A stretch of 64,000 nt of DNA from Liopterus haemorrhoidalis (GCA_963971575.1 OZ020624.1:8242903-8306902); one strand, 5' to 3'. Counted from the first letter of the stretch, positions 34,345 through 45,595 are shown. The notes: a model not told the origin generated them from the sequence alone. Numbers and translations: made by a program.

Positions 34345-34530
34345 GGGTAAAAAAATCATGAGAAGCTGTAAAAGAAAAGACAATTATAAAGTCTTTTAAG
34401 AAAAGCGTTATAAGCAACGCATTGGATAGTATCGAAGATGACTTGGTTTTTGAAGAAATTGATAACAAAAGTTCAGACGAAAATAATACGAACAGTGACA
34501 TAAATGAGACGAGTGATAGTACAGAGAGTT
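34345..34530 (+). pseudogene. Pogo-like transposase C-terminal tail
   Basis: Encodes VKKS, a stop where the family has tryptophan, then EAVKEKTIIKSFKKSVISNA and an acidic tail (IEDDLVFEEIDNKSSDENN) ending in a stop. The W-x-x-V/I...IxxSFKKxxISN motif followed by an acidic tail is the usual end of pogo/POGK-like DDE transposases. Nothing of the catalytic domain remains. Confidence 0.75.
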
Positions 34531-34616
34531 AAGATGAACAGAATGTTGCTGGTACAAGTTATCGTAATAATAAATATTTTTTCTAAAAATTGTCTCGAAA
34601 ATTTGGATGCGTCTTA

Positions 34617-35453
34617 TGCATCATTTTCATGGTAGTGTCAAAGGCGCGACAGGGGTGAGAGGCGTGGTGTTATATTTACAAGTTCGAATTTCATGGTGGG
34701 GTTGGAGGCGTGATAAGTGCGCGTTTTCGGTTTTGACAACGGTTCGGACTAACCCAAATCTAACCTAAAAGTTTATAAAAGTATTTGAAGTAAACGGTTA
34801 TACAATTTCATTAAACATGTCGTCAAATCGAAGGAGACGTCTAGCTCTTTTTTATGCATATTTAGACTTATTGCGATATGAAGAAAAACGATGGTGGGTA
34901 CGTCCCATATATACATAGAAACAGAAGGCAACAAGGAAATTATTTTAACTTGCTGCAAAAAATGAGACACAAAAAACACAGACAGTTACTTCAATTACAA
35001 GAAAAGAATTTAATACACAATCTTTTTTACTTGACATTACAGTTTAGAATGAAGATTCTGTTGGCCCCTTCTTGGGGGTGGATTATTAGTATACCCACTG
35101 CATGACATTTCTGCAGACCAGATATTTGAAACCGAATCCATAATAATAAACTTTATGACTGCCGACAACATTGTAAAAGTCGCTATTTCACAACATCATT
35201 TTACGTTTTTTTAATTTGTATTTAGGAAATTAATATTAGTGTCTCGCTAAAGATCTCACCATTTCGAAAAAATATATCTGTTTCTATGGTTTCGACGGTG
35301 CGGCCAGCGCTAGAGTTGAAATTTCTGAACTTGCGACACCGCGCTTGTAACACCGCGCCTACGACACCATGGTATGGGTTTTTTCAAAATAAAGCGATCC
35401 TATTGGTTGAATTTCTTGTTCCACGCCTCCAACACCAGAATGAAAATGATACA
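34617..35453 (+). mobile_element. PIF/Harbinger element nested in the pogo-like element
   Basis: TIRs TGCATCATTTTCAT and the complement of TGTATCATTTTCAT, flanked by a perfect TTA duplication (34614-34616 and 35454-35456). Just inside, GGTGT-GGAGGCGYGG motifs recur on both sides. Contains an N-terminal transposase remnant. Confidence 0.88.
34817..35105 (+). pseudogene. Harbinger transposase N-terminal remnant
   Basis: The first frame reads MSSNRRRRLALFYAYLDLLR, then YEEKRWWVRPIY. A frameshift of one base follows near 34915, and the other frame continues HRNRRQQGNYFNLLQKMR. The WWVRPI...RRxQGxYxxLxxxxR pattern is the start of PIF/Harbinger transposases. It then degenerates; the DDE domain is missing. 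Confidence 0.8.
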
Positions 35454-35473
35454 TTATGGTCCGAAAAATACGG

Positions 35474-35788
35474 TATGTAGTTTAAAAAATTATGCCTCTG
35501 TATCTGGCAGTACTGCGGTCACTCGCGTAAGGATATGATAAACAACACAGTTCTCACACAGATCCTAACAATCTGAAATCAAATTCGTCATTATCTATAG
35601 CAGGCATGTGCAACCTCTCCGCTTCGTACGCTAATATACGTTGATTACAAGACGCCTATAATCCAATTTATATACAACAGACCCGGATCAAGATATTTCT
35701 GCGCCAGAGGCAAAGTAGCAGTTTTGATTTGAAGTAAAAAATGAAGGACATTTCACAAACACGTTGTTCGTTGCTATCAGTTGTTTCC
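35474..35788. other. Unassigned sequence with a fragment of the TTAA element
   Basis: 35620-35690 resembles 41945-42015 (CGTACGCTAATATACGT, ACAAGACGCCTATAAT, CAATTTATATACAAC). The remainder is unassigned. Confidence 0.5.
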
Positions 35789-35796
35789 CCAAACAT

Positions 35797-37362
35797 TAGG
35801 GATGGGAAAAAAGCATCGATGTATCGAAAACATCGATGTTTTTACCATCGATGGTCAGATGGCGATAGCATCGATAAAACATCGATGTCCACTACCGATG
35901 TCGATGTTTAAACTTTGAAATTCAGAAACTACTGCTAGAGCGCTGGAATCTTAAAATTTTAATTTTTATTAATATTAGTACACAAAATATAAGCGCCTTC
36001 TATTGTGATAAAACAATACTAATAGTGTTAGTTCTTATTCTTTTTAGCAGCAAATTAAGAAAAAAATAAGAAAAAACTTCTAATTTTTGCAAACAATGCA
36101 ACGACCAACGATGCCAACAAACTTGTTGCTTTTTGAGTCTTGTTGACACTTTCCCAGTTGTTATTCCTCCAATCCCTGTAATTACCGTATTGGGAAATAT
36201 AATTATAATTTATTTATTAATAAAACTATTATTAGGATTATTATATAGTAATGTTAGTGTAAAATTAATATTAGGATTGCTATGTTAGTGTTATAAAAAA
36301 TTGATGTGAAGTGTGAATTTTCACACATTGCAGGGTTTCGCAGGTATATAATAAGTGAAGGCGGCATGCTGAGTGTGTAGGACAAATTTTGCTTTGTAGT
36401 AACCACGGCAAAATGAACGATCTTTTTAAAATAATTTATCGTCTGTTAATCTCAGAGCTTTAAAAACAAATTTTATGTTAAAATATTTTTTTGTTAATTT
36501 TAATTCGAATACCTAATATAATTATTTAGGTTTCTAAATAAGTGTAGTATTTTTTTTATATCACAAGGTTCATTAAGATTTTGAAAATTGGGCCTATGGC
36601 TTTCATTGGTTGTCTTAAATCATACGCTCCGCCCCTCTGGCTTCGTATAAATAACACAGAATGAAAATATAATTGGAAATTGGTTATTAAATTTACGCTC
36701 TTGAAAATTAAATTCAAAATGTGCTAAAATATAACTAGAATTTTAACAAATTAATTTAAACATAATAAATATGAAAAAAAAAACAAAAAATAAAATTGAC
36801 TCCACAAGCTAGGAACGAACCTGTGTAGTGAATAACGATCCTGTGTGGTTGTCGAGCAACTGAGCCACTAGACCACCAAACGCTTATCAACTTAGTGTGT
36901 TATAAGAGTATAACATGTATGCATCGTCAACCAAAAAACACAAAAAATGCGTTATTTTCCGAAAACATAATCTGATCAAAAATTCCTGTTGTACTATTCC
37001 GGTTCACACCATTATACATTACTTAGAATTTTTTCACATTTTTAGTTTAAACCATCTGGGCTACAGGGTGCGGGACAAAAAATTTTTTTGCACAATTTTG
37101 GCAAAAATCGCCTCAAAATAATTTATTTTGCAAAAATTAAATTCTGATCGTTAATTCACGTACTAAGGGCTTTCATTTGATACCCTACTCAGAATTTTAA
37201 AAAAATATTTTTTTTTTCGATGAGCACATATTTGTTTATATTTTTAGGGGGATATGTTTTTTAGATATTTTAGTATTTTTCCTATGTGCGGGTCAAAAAG
37301 TTGTACAAGCATGCAAATTTTCAACTCTCTAGGTTTAGCCGTTTGGCTACAATTTTTACCGA

Positions 37363-37440
<78 letters not shown>

Positions 37441-37941
37441 GACAAAATGACGGTATAAGGGTTTTTTGGTCATACCTACAAAACCCTAAAAAGGTAATAT
37501 GTATTTCAACTTAAAAAAGTGAAAAAAAAGTGTATGACAGTATGTTATTTTTATGTTAAATAATATAAAATTAACATTAAGATTACTATATTAGTATTAT
37601 AATAAAATGCAATATTTCAATTTAGAAATGTAAAAATAGTAGGTACAAATTAGGATTATTATATTGGGTAATGTTAATGTGAAATTATTACTATTAAAAA
37701 AGAATATTTCTATTTAAAAATCTAATAAATGCTTTTTGTGTATAATAAATTACTTTTTTTCGTATGTTATCTTTACATTATTATAATATAAATAAATAGC
37801 TTTTTTTAATATTAATAAAACATCGATGTATCGGAAACATGACGATGTTTTTCCTTCGATGTTTTTTCAACATCGATAGTAAGACGCCGATGTTAACATG
37901 GGTGTTAAACATTGATGTTTTGCCTTCGATGTACAACCCTA
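35797..37941. mobile_element. hAT-like element (CATCGATG family, copy 2) carrying family M copy C
   Basis: TIR TAGGGATGGGAAAA and the complementary ACAACCCTA. It is flanked by a perfect 8-bp duplication CCAAACAT (35789-35796 and 37942-37949). Same family as 20086-21230, with dense CATCGATG subterminal motifs. Without the family M insertion at 36295-37492 it would be about 950 bp. Confidence 0.93.
36295..37492 (+). repeat. Family M repeat, copy C (complete)
   Basis: Runs from AAAAAATTGATGTGAAG and the GTGTGAA/TTCACAC palindrome to ACCTACAAAACCCTAAAAA. It contains a (ACAG)n array of about 19 units at 37363-37440 and a type 1 tRNA-like segment at 36800-36880 (minus strand). Because it sits inside a hAT copy with a sister lacking it, both outer limits are well defined. 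Confidence 0.9.
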
Positions 37942-37949
37942 CCAAACAT

Positions 37950-38985
37950 TAACAAACTTGTGAGCAATATAAAGTGCCAACCATCCCATAAAAATTAAAT
38001 AAAAATTTTGTTCTTATTTAACATTATTTATGCATTATAAAAGATTTTTTATTTTTTTCTTGTGTTGTTTTATGAATGTTATATTTAAATATTTTTTTGT
38101 ATAGTTTAGAAAATTTAGAATATTTTATTTATTTATTTATTTATTTTTTCAAGACAATTTCAGTGAAGAAATTAAAAAAAAAATATACTGATGAATTGAT
38201 TATAATAAATAAAACACTAAATTAAAATAAAATATTGTAGCAATAAATACTAATTAGCTAAATATTATAAATCGCTTCTTATCTGTTGCGTTGCGGGAGA
38301 CAGAAGACAAATTTTATCAAAATTAAATTATAATCAATGATTCGAGACTTGACGACAAAATGACGGTATAAGGGTTTTTTGGTCATACCTACAAAACCCT
38401 AAAAATGGTAGTTTATTATATAAAACTCTGTGAATTTAGGACGTTTGGGGCGGGGGGAGTTTACGGCACCTCCTAAATACATTTAAAAAATGATGTTCTT
38501 AACTTAAAGAAAAAAATTTGCTATAAAGACCTCCCAATTCGTGATAACTCTACACACGTGTCTTCGATTAGTTAAAAAAACATTTAAAATTGAAACTTCC
38601 AAAGCAGATTCTAACCATAATACTAGTCCTTTTAGCAACATTCTCCAATTTCAGAGCCTGTAGCCAAGTTGTACCGTCATTAATCACGAATCATCAGTTT
38701 TCAGAAAACAAACTACGGTAGAATGTCAAATATGTTAAACATTCGACAAGCCGGTAAACAATCTTGTGTTTTCGCAATGTATCGATATACCACCCAGGGA
38801 GAATTGCCTTTGTCGGCAACACACTTCAGCGTGCCCTCTCTTTGCTACCCTTATCGCAGTTTTAACATATGAGAGATCTGTTTTCAAAGAGCCGTGCTTT
38901 TTATACACTGTTGGTTTTGATTATTAGACCAAACATATTTTTGAATACATTTTTTTTGTCAATTTTGTAAAAAATTATTTATCTA
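37950..38985. other. Unassigned sequence with a solo family M end
   Basis: 38352-38407 is only the terminal piece of family M (GACGACAAAATGACGGTATA to AAAACCCTAAAAA) with no microsatellite. The tract 38060-38280 is AT-rich, with TTTATTTATTTA repeats. Sequence 38410-38985 is unassigned and could be single copy. Confidence 0.55.
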
Positions 38986-39810
38986 TGGTCTATTTCAAAG
39001 TAGAAAAAAGTAGATAGCGCTGCGAACCGAGTACGATTTACACTGATCAAATACAGTATAGCGGGAAATTTAAAATAAGTTACAACTAGGGCATGGGCGT
39101 AGCAACTGGATTAGGAAGTGATTTTTTTTAATATAAAAAAGGTTAATAAGATATTGAAATAAATAAGGCACATAATACACTTATGTTATTTATACGACAT
39201 AAATTAAGTTTGATGGGAAATTTGAAAAAGTTAAAAAAATATTAATTTTAGAAATGTACTATATATAAAAAGAGAGATTTGGCTAAAAGAGTTTAAACAA
39301 ATCAATAAAACAAACAATATATCTTCAGAGCTAAAGTTTCTTATTTAAATAATTATTGTAAATAAAAATTAAAAATATATGTATATATGAAGGTCTAAAA
39401 ATTATATCAATAACTTCTTCTTTGGGCACAATCATCTAGGCTGTCTTTTGGCCTCACATTAGTCCTCTTTCTTGATCTGTTAATTGTCAACTGTCAAAAA
39501 ATATTTATATGTCAGATAACCTAAAAAATATATAACTGCGTAAAAACAAATTACATGGAGAATTTTCTCCATAAAATCTACGCCAAGAATATAAATAAAA
39601 GTCTAAATATGTAAATAATAACAAAATATATGAGAAAAATTAAATAATATAAATAATATATATTTCTAATGTACGACACTGAACATCTGTCAACTTGGAC
39701 TAAAAGCAATATTTTTACAGTGTAATATGGATGACGATCTAAACCAATCCGAAGCAAGGACAAACAGCTCCTATCTTCTTACACACATTTTTCTACTTTG
39801 AAATAGACCA
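38986..39810. mobile_element. TA-flanked MITE, 825 bp (copy 1)
   Basis: TIRs TGGTCTATTTCAAAGTAG and complement, flanked by TA (38984-38985 and 39811-39812). Nearly identical end to end to 55222-56037. Contains a perfect palindrome ATGGAGAATTTTCTCCAT near 39553-39570. No recognisable protein. Confidence 0.92.
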
Positions 39811-39812
39811 TA

Positions 39813-40750
39813 GTCGTACCATTTGAAATACTTTAGTACAGCAGACCTCAGGTAATGCTATTAATTGGTGAAAAACCATATTTTTACATTTATCTGTTCC
39901 AAAGGTGGGGTATACGTTCGACTCCATATTAGACATTTAGCGAAAACTTCGTGGGGGACCAAAATTTTATTTTTTAACTCGAATTTTAAATATAAAGGAA
40001 TAATACTGTTTTTTCTCGAGTCCAGGGATAGGTACGTGCTCGGTTTGTCCTCGTCTACGATGTTTATTTATTTATTTAAAATAATTTTGGCCACACAACA
40101 GGTAAAAACCAAATTACAGTTTAGCACTAGAAAAAAAATTACAAAATTATTAAAACAGTACCTATCATAATGAAAAAACAAACAACTCAAAAAGGTTTAT
40201 ACTTATCCATTTAAGGAATTAATGAAATTTTTTTTTATTGGTGCATAGATACGTGAACAGTGGCATAACTAGAACTCATGAGCCCCTATGCGTAATATTT
40301 CTTGCGCCCCCCTTGATTTAAGAAGCTTAAAAAAGATGAAATTTAAAAGTACAAAAATGTCAATAGCCAATTAATTGAATAATAATTTTGGGGATTTTGG
40401 GTTTTTTTTTTTTTAATTATATTGTTTTATTGGCCATTAATTTTTACAATCATATTAGCCAGCTAAATACTGAATATAAATGCATACAATATTTACAATG
40501 AAAATACAATAAAATATATACAATAATTTTATAAAATTTTTCTTCATAGCAAAAATTTGGATTTCTTCAGGTTTTCTCTTTTTAATTTCATTAATTTTAG
40601 TAACTAATTTTAGGTATATTATTTTCTTCTTGCATAAAGGTTTTCTATGGGCTAATAGAGAGATATTGCAAAGTGAAAAAAATCTGACTTTATTAAAAGA
40701 AACCTCTAATAAAGTATCCTGTATTAAAATTTTTCATGATGTTTTAAAGA
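39813..40750. other. Unassigned sequence with a hAT-like left end
   Basis: CAGTGGCATAACTAGAAC at 40258, followed by GAGCCCCTATGCG, resembles a hAT terminus, but no partner end was found. The rest is unassigned. Confidence 0.45.
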
Positions 40751-40751
40751 G

Positions 40752-41236
40752 TGTTATTGCAACGGTGCTCTTGCTTCATACTTTATTTTGACAAATATGC
40801 CAAATTGATAGATCGAAATCGTAATGAATATAGAAGTTAACTGCAACCCTTATATGAGTTAACTGCAACAGACCATTTTTAACTTCTTCCCACACTGCAC
40901 AACCATTCGCAAAAGGGTTTCGTGACACAATTTCTCGGAGAAGAATAACATCGTCCTCGTATTTAAATCGTAAACGTTTTTTATCTTTAGCTTGCATCAT
41001 TACTCACAAGAAAAGTCAACAAATTTTATGTTCGAATTTACTCCGTTGTTAATTTTGAGGTTGTCAAAATTAAGGCGCTTTAAATAAAAAATGCTTTGCC
41101 GTTATTTAAATTAAATATAGGTTGCCTGTATTTTAATAAAAGAAAGAAATTAAGGATATATCAACTGCGCATGCGCACATGTCAAATAAAGGAAAACTTT
41201 ATTAAAAGATCAGTAGAACAGAGGTTGCAATAACTC
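40752..41236 (-). mobile_element. Harbinger-like MITE with SANT-domain remnant
   Basis: Ends containing TTATTGCAAC and its complement GTTGCAATAA enclose about 485 bp that hold a SANT/Myb-like remnant on the minus strand. PIF/Harbinger elements characteristically encode such a protein next to the transposase. The target duplication is not clear. Confidence 0.6.
40850..41000 (-). pseudogene. SANT/Myb-like DNA-binding domain remnant
   Basis: Begins MMQAKDKKRLRFKYEDDVIL, then LREIVSRNPFANGCAVWEEV. The basic N-terminus, the F-x-YEDDxxLLREV helix and the NPF...W-E-x-V spacing resemble Myb/SANT-like domains in transposon-encoded DNA-binding proteins. Similarity ends after about 45 residues. Confidence 0.6.
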
Positions 41237-41240
41237 TAAT

Positions 41241-41322
41241 ATAGGCGGAAAAATTTTAGTGGGTCACGAAGAAAAATTGTGAAAATTACCGGGTCATGGA
41301 AAAAAAAGTTTGGGAAACGCTG
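41241..41322. mobile_element. Solo hAT-like right end
   Basis: GTTTGGGAAACGCTG at the end, preceded by GGGTCACG and GGGTCATGG. The reverse complement begins CAGCGTTTCCCAAAC, a common hAT terminal pattern. No matching left end. Confidence 0.5.
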
Positions 41323-41408
41323 TTGTAGGGTAAATCGTAATTGCGCAAAATTATATAATAAATCAATTTTTCTCGTTAAAACTAAAATGTCCACTTAAAT
41401 TTGCTTAA

Positions 41409-42168
41409 GGCTGCGTATAACCCCCGGAGGTTACTAGTTTCTTATACAAAACTAACAATCTGAAATAAAATTAGTATCAACCTATACATCAAATTTTGCA
41501 CCGAATTTGTATCTATCTAATATGATAGTTTTAATTGTAGAAACATTTATTGTAAAAATATTATCGCTCAATAACTTAAAAATAGACATCAGCCATATTG
41601 TTCTGTAATTTTTTAAATCTATTTGTGGGTTTCAAATAACTTTTATATTTATATAGTTTTGTGTCGAAATGTTCAATTAATACGTTATTTTTTTTTCGAC
41701 TTGATTACTTATTGTTTAAAGCCTTCGTCGAAAAATATTATATTTAAAGATAATAGAATGCCACTTGGTACACGTATTCTTCACAAAAAATAAATCATTT
41801 TTACCTGTAACACCAATTTTGAAAATCGCGGCAGATTCAAGAGGGCGGCAAAAATAGATTACAAAGTACAATAACTATAAGTAATTTTCACAATACAACA
41901 AAATAGTTAGAATCATATTTGTAGAATGAAGCTTTAGGTACAATTTGCCGCATCGTACGCAAATATTCGTCGATTGGTTTACAAGATGGTGTCTATAATG
42001 CAATTTACTTATTTACAACTACCTAACAGTTTTTTCTACAATTAAAAATATCCTATTAGATAGATAAAAATTCGCTGCAAATTTTGATACATAGATTGTT
42101 ATTAATTTTATTTCCGATTATTAGTTTTGTATAAGAAACTATTGAGGACTATAGGGTTGTGCGCCGCC
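41409..42168. mobile_element. TTAA-flanked element with long imperfect TIRs
   Basis: Flanked by TTAA at 41405-41408 and 42169-42172. The outermost bases are GGCTGCGTATAACCC and the complement of GGCGGCGCACAACCC. Imperfect inverted similarity continues inwards for about 150 bp on each side (for example TTTCTTATACAAAACTA). TTAA duplications are typical of piggyBac. No transposase remains. Diverged relatives are at 21390-21720 and 35620-35690. Confidence 0.72.
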
Positions 42169-42172
42169 TTAA

Positions 42173-42985
42173 GAGTGTCATATAACTTTCGAATATATGT
42201 AGGGTTAACACATAAGTAATAAATAACGCTTGTCACATTCCATTTTCAAATATTTCAAACCAACACCCTGCAGACTTTCAAGAAAATGAAGAATTTCTCT
42301 CCTGCTAATTCACAGCAAGAGTATGTCAGAAGCTGGCAGTATTTACTTCCAAAATTTCAAAAACCCGGTATCCCGTAGTTACCAGAGCAATAAAACTATA
42401 AATTTTCTCATTGAGCTACGGTTTAACTAGCCAAGCAGCAGGATATTGAGGCAAATCATTGTTAAGCTACTGTTGTCTTTTGTAGAGTGTCGTAAAACGT
42501 TCATACCCATGACTGAATGATGGAAGTCATTTGTGCACAGTTGTAAAATACTGATGAGAGGATAGAAGATGGCTTTGAAACTTTTATTTTTGGGTTTTTG
42601 TCTAACAATTGTTCGCCCAATGGCATGACGGTTTGAATTTTGCAAACATTTTTTGTGGAAATACGGCTGTTACGGTGCTTATATGTTTTGTTAATGGTTT
42701 TCTTGTTAAAATTTCTGGAATTTAATTGTTTAGATTCGTATAGATTAGCAGTTTAACCATGACTTAATTTATTAAACTTAATAAATGAACTGAACATATT
42801 TAAAAATTATAAATACAATTGGAGACTATAGCCCGTTTCTTTGATTTAAGTGGAAAGTAAATGGAAATTTCGTTCTTTTAGGTTATTACGAAAAGGTAAC
42901 TTAGTTAGTTTCGTTCATATTTTATGTTGGCAAGTGAAAATTTCAAATTCCAACAGTCAAACCATTGAAACGAGCGAAATTTATT
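42173..42985. other. Unassigned sequence and a fragment of the GCGGAACTA family
   Basis: 42843-42980 (TTCGTTCTTTTAGGTTATTACGA and ACAGTCAAACCATTGAAACG) is a diverged fragment of the MITE at 50472-50858. The frame at 42427-42645 has no known motif. The rest is unassigned. Confidence 0.5.
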
Positions 42986-44080
42986 GTAAAAAATTGATGT
43001 GAAGTGTGAATTTTCACACATTTCAGGATTTCGCAGGCAGGGCCGTGCGAAGACAAAACTGCGCCCGGGGCGAAAACAAAATGGGGCGCCCCCCACCCAA
43101 AAAAAAAGCGGAAGTTATTAAATAGCAGAGATATTAAATAGCAGATTATTAAATAGTATATATTCAAAAAAGGTTTATTCAATCGTTATATATAATTTAT
43201 CATCATATAATACAATAACATATTTGAAATAAAAAAAAATTAAAAATCAGAATAAAAGTATGACTTATAACTAACAAAATTTTATTTTCCTCGCTTTCAG
43301 AGCGGCAAAATTATCGGTTATTTTTTCTATATCTAATAATCGAGTAACATCATATTCGATTGAAAGTAAACTTAAATTGGCAAACCTGTCCTGAGCCACT
43401 GTAGCTCTTAAATAATTTTTTACTAATTTAAGCTTGCTGAAAAACCTTTCCGCTGATGCAGCAGTCACTGGAATACTTAGAAATATTCTATATGCAGTTT
43501 CCATATTTTTATAATTTGCAGTTAAGTCAAATTGATGGATTAATTGGAGGATTTCTAAGTGTTCCATATTTTCAAAATTTGCATTCAAAAACCGGAAAAG
43601 TTTTTTCGCACTTAAAATCTCACACAAAAAATCTTGTCCGTTCAAATCAGCTCCGTATTTGATTGAAAGAGCCATAGCATGTTTATTTATAGTATCTTTA
43701 TCATGTGAAACAATGCTTGAACCACTAAGAAAATCGAAATTTCGTGATACCTGTTGAAGTTTTTCAAATCTTCAAGTAAGTTGCTCAATAATTGTATCGA
43801 TAGCCTCGATATATATTAAACGAAATTTTTCAGATTCGTTTAAATCAGTATCCAAAGATTCATAGTCGTATTGTTTGCGAATCTTACGTCTCCTTTCTTG
43901 CTTAAATATAGGTTCAACATTTACAAGTTTGGCCAAATTTACACTTTTTTCATAAAAAGTTTCAAATTTTTCATTTCAATGATTGTATTTTTAAGATTTT
44001 CGATTAGCCATTGTGACCGTTATGTTCTTTTTTTAAAGGAAAATATTCACCTCATCTATTTCTTCTAAGATGCGGTTCCA

Positions 44081-45403
44081 TATTACCAAACTGTTGTCCC
44101 GATATTTAAAAGTGGCAGTAAAGATGTAGTTGAGAATTATCGGCCGGTATCTAAACTCAATGTTTTTGAAAAAATTTTAGAAAAAATCATATACAAGACA
44201 CTGTTCTCAAATGTAAAACAGCTTTTAATACCGGAGCAACATGGCTTCTTCCCTGGCAGGTCTGTGGATACAAATCTTACCCTGTTTACCGATTTTATTT
44301 TAGAGTCAATGGAAAATTACTCACAAGTTGATGCAATATACACAGACTACAGCAAAGCTTTTGATAAAATAGATCATCTAATACTTATGCGAAAACTGCA
44401 AAATTGTGGTGTCCACGGAAATCTTTTAAGATGGTTTTCATCATATTTAACAAATAGACTGCAATCTGTTGTCGTTAATGGCTTCAGTTCTGAGTGGATA
44501 CATTGCACTTCCGGTGTTCCACAAGGTTCACACTTGGCCCCATTGTTATTCAATTTGTTTATTAATGATATAATTAAATGTTTTAAGTTCTGCAAATATT
44601 TATTTTATGCGGACGACATGAAAATTTTTTACCCGATTAGACATACCGATGATTGTCATAAACTTCAATCTGATCTCGATAGACTCTATCAATATTGTCT
44701 AGATAATAATTTAACTTTAAACCTGAAAAAATGTCATAAGATTACATTTGGAAGGAATCGAAGCTTTTTTGATGTCAATTATCATATAGGGGGTACAGCC
44801 ATTAGCACTGTTGACAATATTAGAGATCTTGGTGTCATTCTGGACAGCAAGTTAATACTTGATGTGCATATTGATACTGTAGTCAAAAAAGCATACAAAA
44901 TGTTAGGTTTTCTTATACGTTCATGCCGCTGTTTTCAGAATCCTCTGTCTGTTATGACACTCTATAAAACGCTGGTTAGAAGTCAGCTTGAATTTGCAAC
45001 CATTTGTTGGTCCCCCCAGTATTTTGTCTATCTTAACAGAATTCAAGCTGTACAAAATAAATTTATTTATTTCATGAATAGAAAATTTCCTACTTTCAAT
45101 GTTAATTTACAGCAACTTGAAAAACGACGTAAAACAACGGATCTAGTATTCTTGTACAAGATTATGAATGGATTAGTAGATTGTTCGGAACTAGTTCACA
45201 AAATCTCGTTAAGGGCACCTAACTACTCAATTAGAAATTTTGAACTTTTTTCTGTGGCACCAACTCGGACTAACTATTATTTAAACTCTAGCATGAATAG
45301 AGTATCTATTTTGTATAACTTTTACTCTGATCTTCCTGATTTTCCAGACATATTCAGCACGTCACTTGTAAGTTTTAAAAAGCAAATTTCAAATTTGATT
45401 TAA
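44081..45403 (+). CDS. Non-LTR retrotransposon reverse transcriptase (jockey-like), open frame
   Basis: An uninterrupted frame of about 440 codons; the first ATG in frame is at 44264, giving 379 residues, but coding similarity begins at the 5' truncation point with TVVPIFKSG and NYRPVSKL. Reverse transcriptase motifs in order: EQHGFFPGRS, YTDYSKAFDKIDH (motif A, first catalytic aspartate), GVPQGSHLAPLLFNLFIND (motif B), FYADDMKIF (motif C, the catalytic aspartate pair), NLTLNLKKC and the thumb region RDLGVILDSKL. The C-terminus ends FKKQISNLI. The endonuclease domain and any ORF1 are missing. The absence of stops over 440 codons suggests a recent insertion. It probably acts only as a dead 5'-truncated copy. 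Confidence 0.93.
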   Translation, partial: YYQTVVPIFKSGSKDVVENYRPVSKLNVFEKILEKIIYKTLFSNVKQLLIPEQHGFFPGRSVDTNLTLFTDFILESMENYSQVDAIYTDYSKAFDKIDHLILMRKLQNCGVHGNLLRWFSSYLTNRLQSVVVNGFSSEWIHCTSGVPQGSHLAPLLFNLFINDIIKCFKFCKYLFYADDMKIFYPIRHTDDCHKLQSDLDRLYQYCLDNNLTLNLKKCHKITFGRNRSFFDVNYHIGGTAISTVDNIRDLGVILDSKLILDVHIDTVVKKAYKMLGFLIRSCRCFQNPLSVMTLYKTLVRSQLEFATICWSPQYFVYLNRIQAVQNKFIYFMNRKFPTFNVNLQQLEKRRKTTDLVFLYKIMNGLVDCSELVHKISLRAPNYSIRNFELFSVAPTRTNYYLNSSMNRVSILYNFYSDLPDFPDIFSTSLVSFKKQISNLI

Positions 45404-45595
45404 TTATACATCAATTCTTTATGTAATTTCTTTATGTAATTTTAATAAGATTCTAGCCTTAAGTTTATACTACAGATGATTTTTCTGTTTTTGTAATTTT
45501 GTGTAGTATGTAGTGCCAAACCTGTAATTGGGACATCTTGTCCTGTTGGATTGGCCTAATAAATAAAATAAAAATAAAATAAAAATAAAAAAACT
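44081..45595 (+). mobile_element. 5'-truncated jockey-like retrotransposon inside the hAT element
   Basis: The reverse transcriptase frame is followed by a short 3' UTR and an A-rich tail of ATAAA-type units at 45558-45595. Both flanks are hAT transposase sequence. No clear target duplication was found. Confidence 0.87.

Larger units (their letters stand above)
33664..35473 (+). mobile_element. Pogo-like element with two nested insertions
   Basis: Perfect TIRs CCGTATTTTTCGGACCATA and its complement, each flanked by TA (33662-33663 and 35474-35475). Inside are a transposase C-terminal remnant, a hAT MITE (33892-34217) and a Harbinger element (34617-35453). Removing the two insertions leaves about 640 bp. 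The transposase tail places it in the pogo group. Confidence 0.87.

Noticed and set aside
36915..37121. Conserved short protein MYASSTKKHKK... repeated at 22690, 36915 and 49235
   Set aside because: It recurs only because family M recurs; the frame is broken or shifted in copies E and H, so it is not maintained.
39578..39763. Conserved small protein shared with 55805-55990
   Set aside because: The similarity exists because both lie in copies of the same non-coding MITE; substitutions do not favour synonymous sites by eye and the frame has no motif.
42427..42645. Minus-strand 72-residue frame
   Set aside because: No recognisable domain, no conservation visible in the window, and typical of chance open frames of this length.
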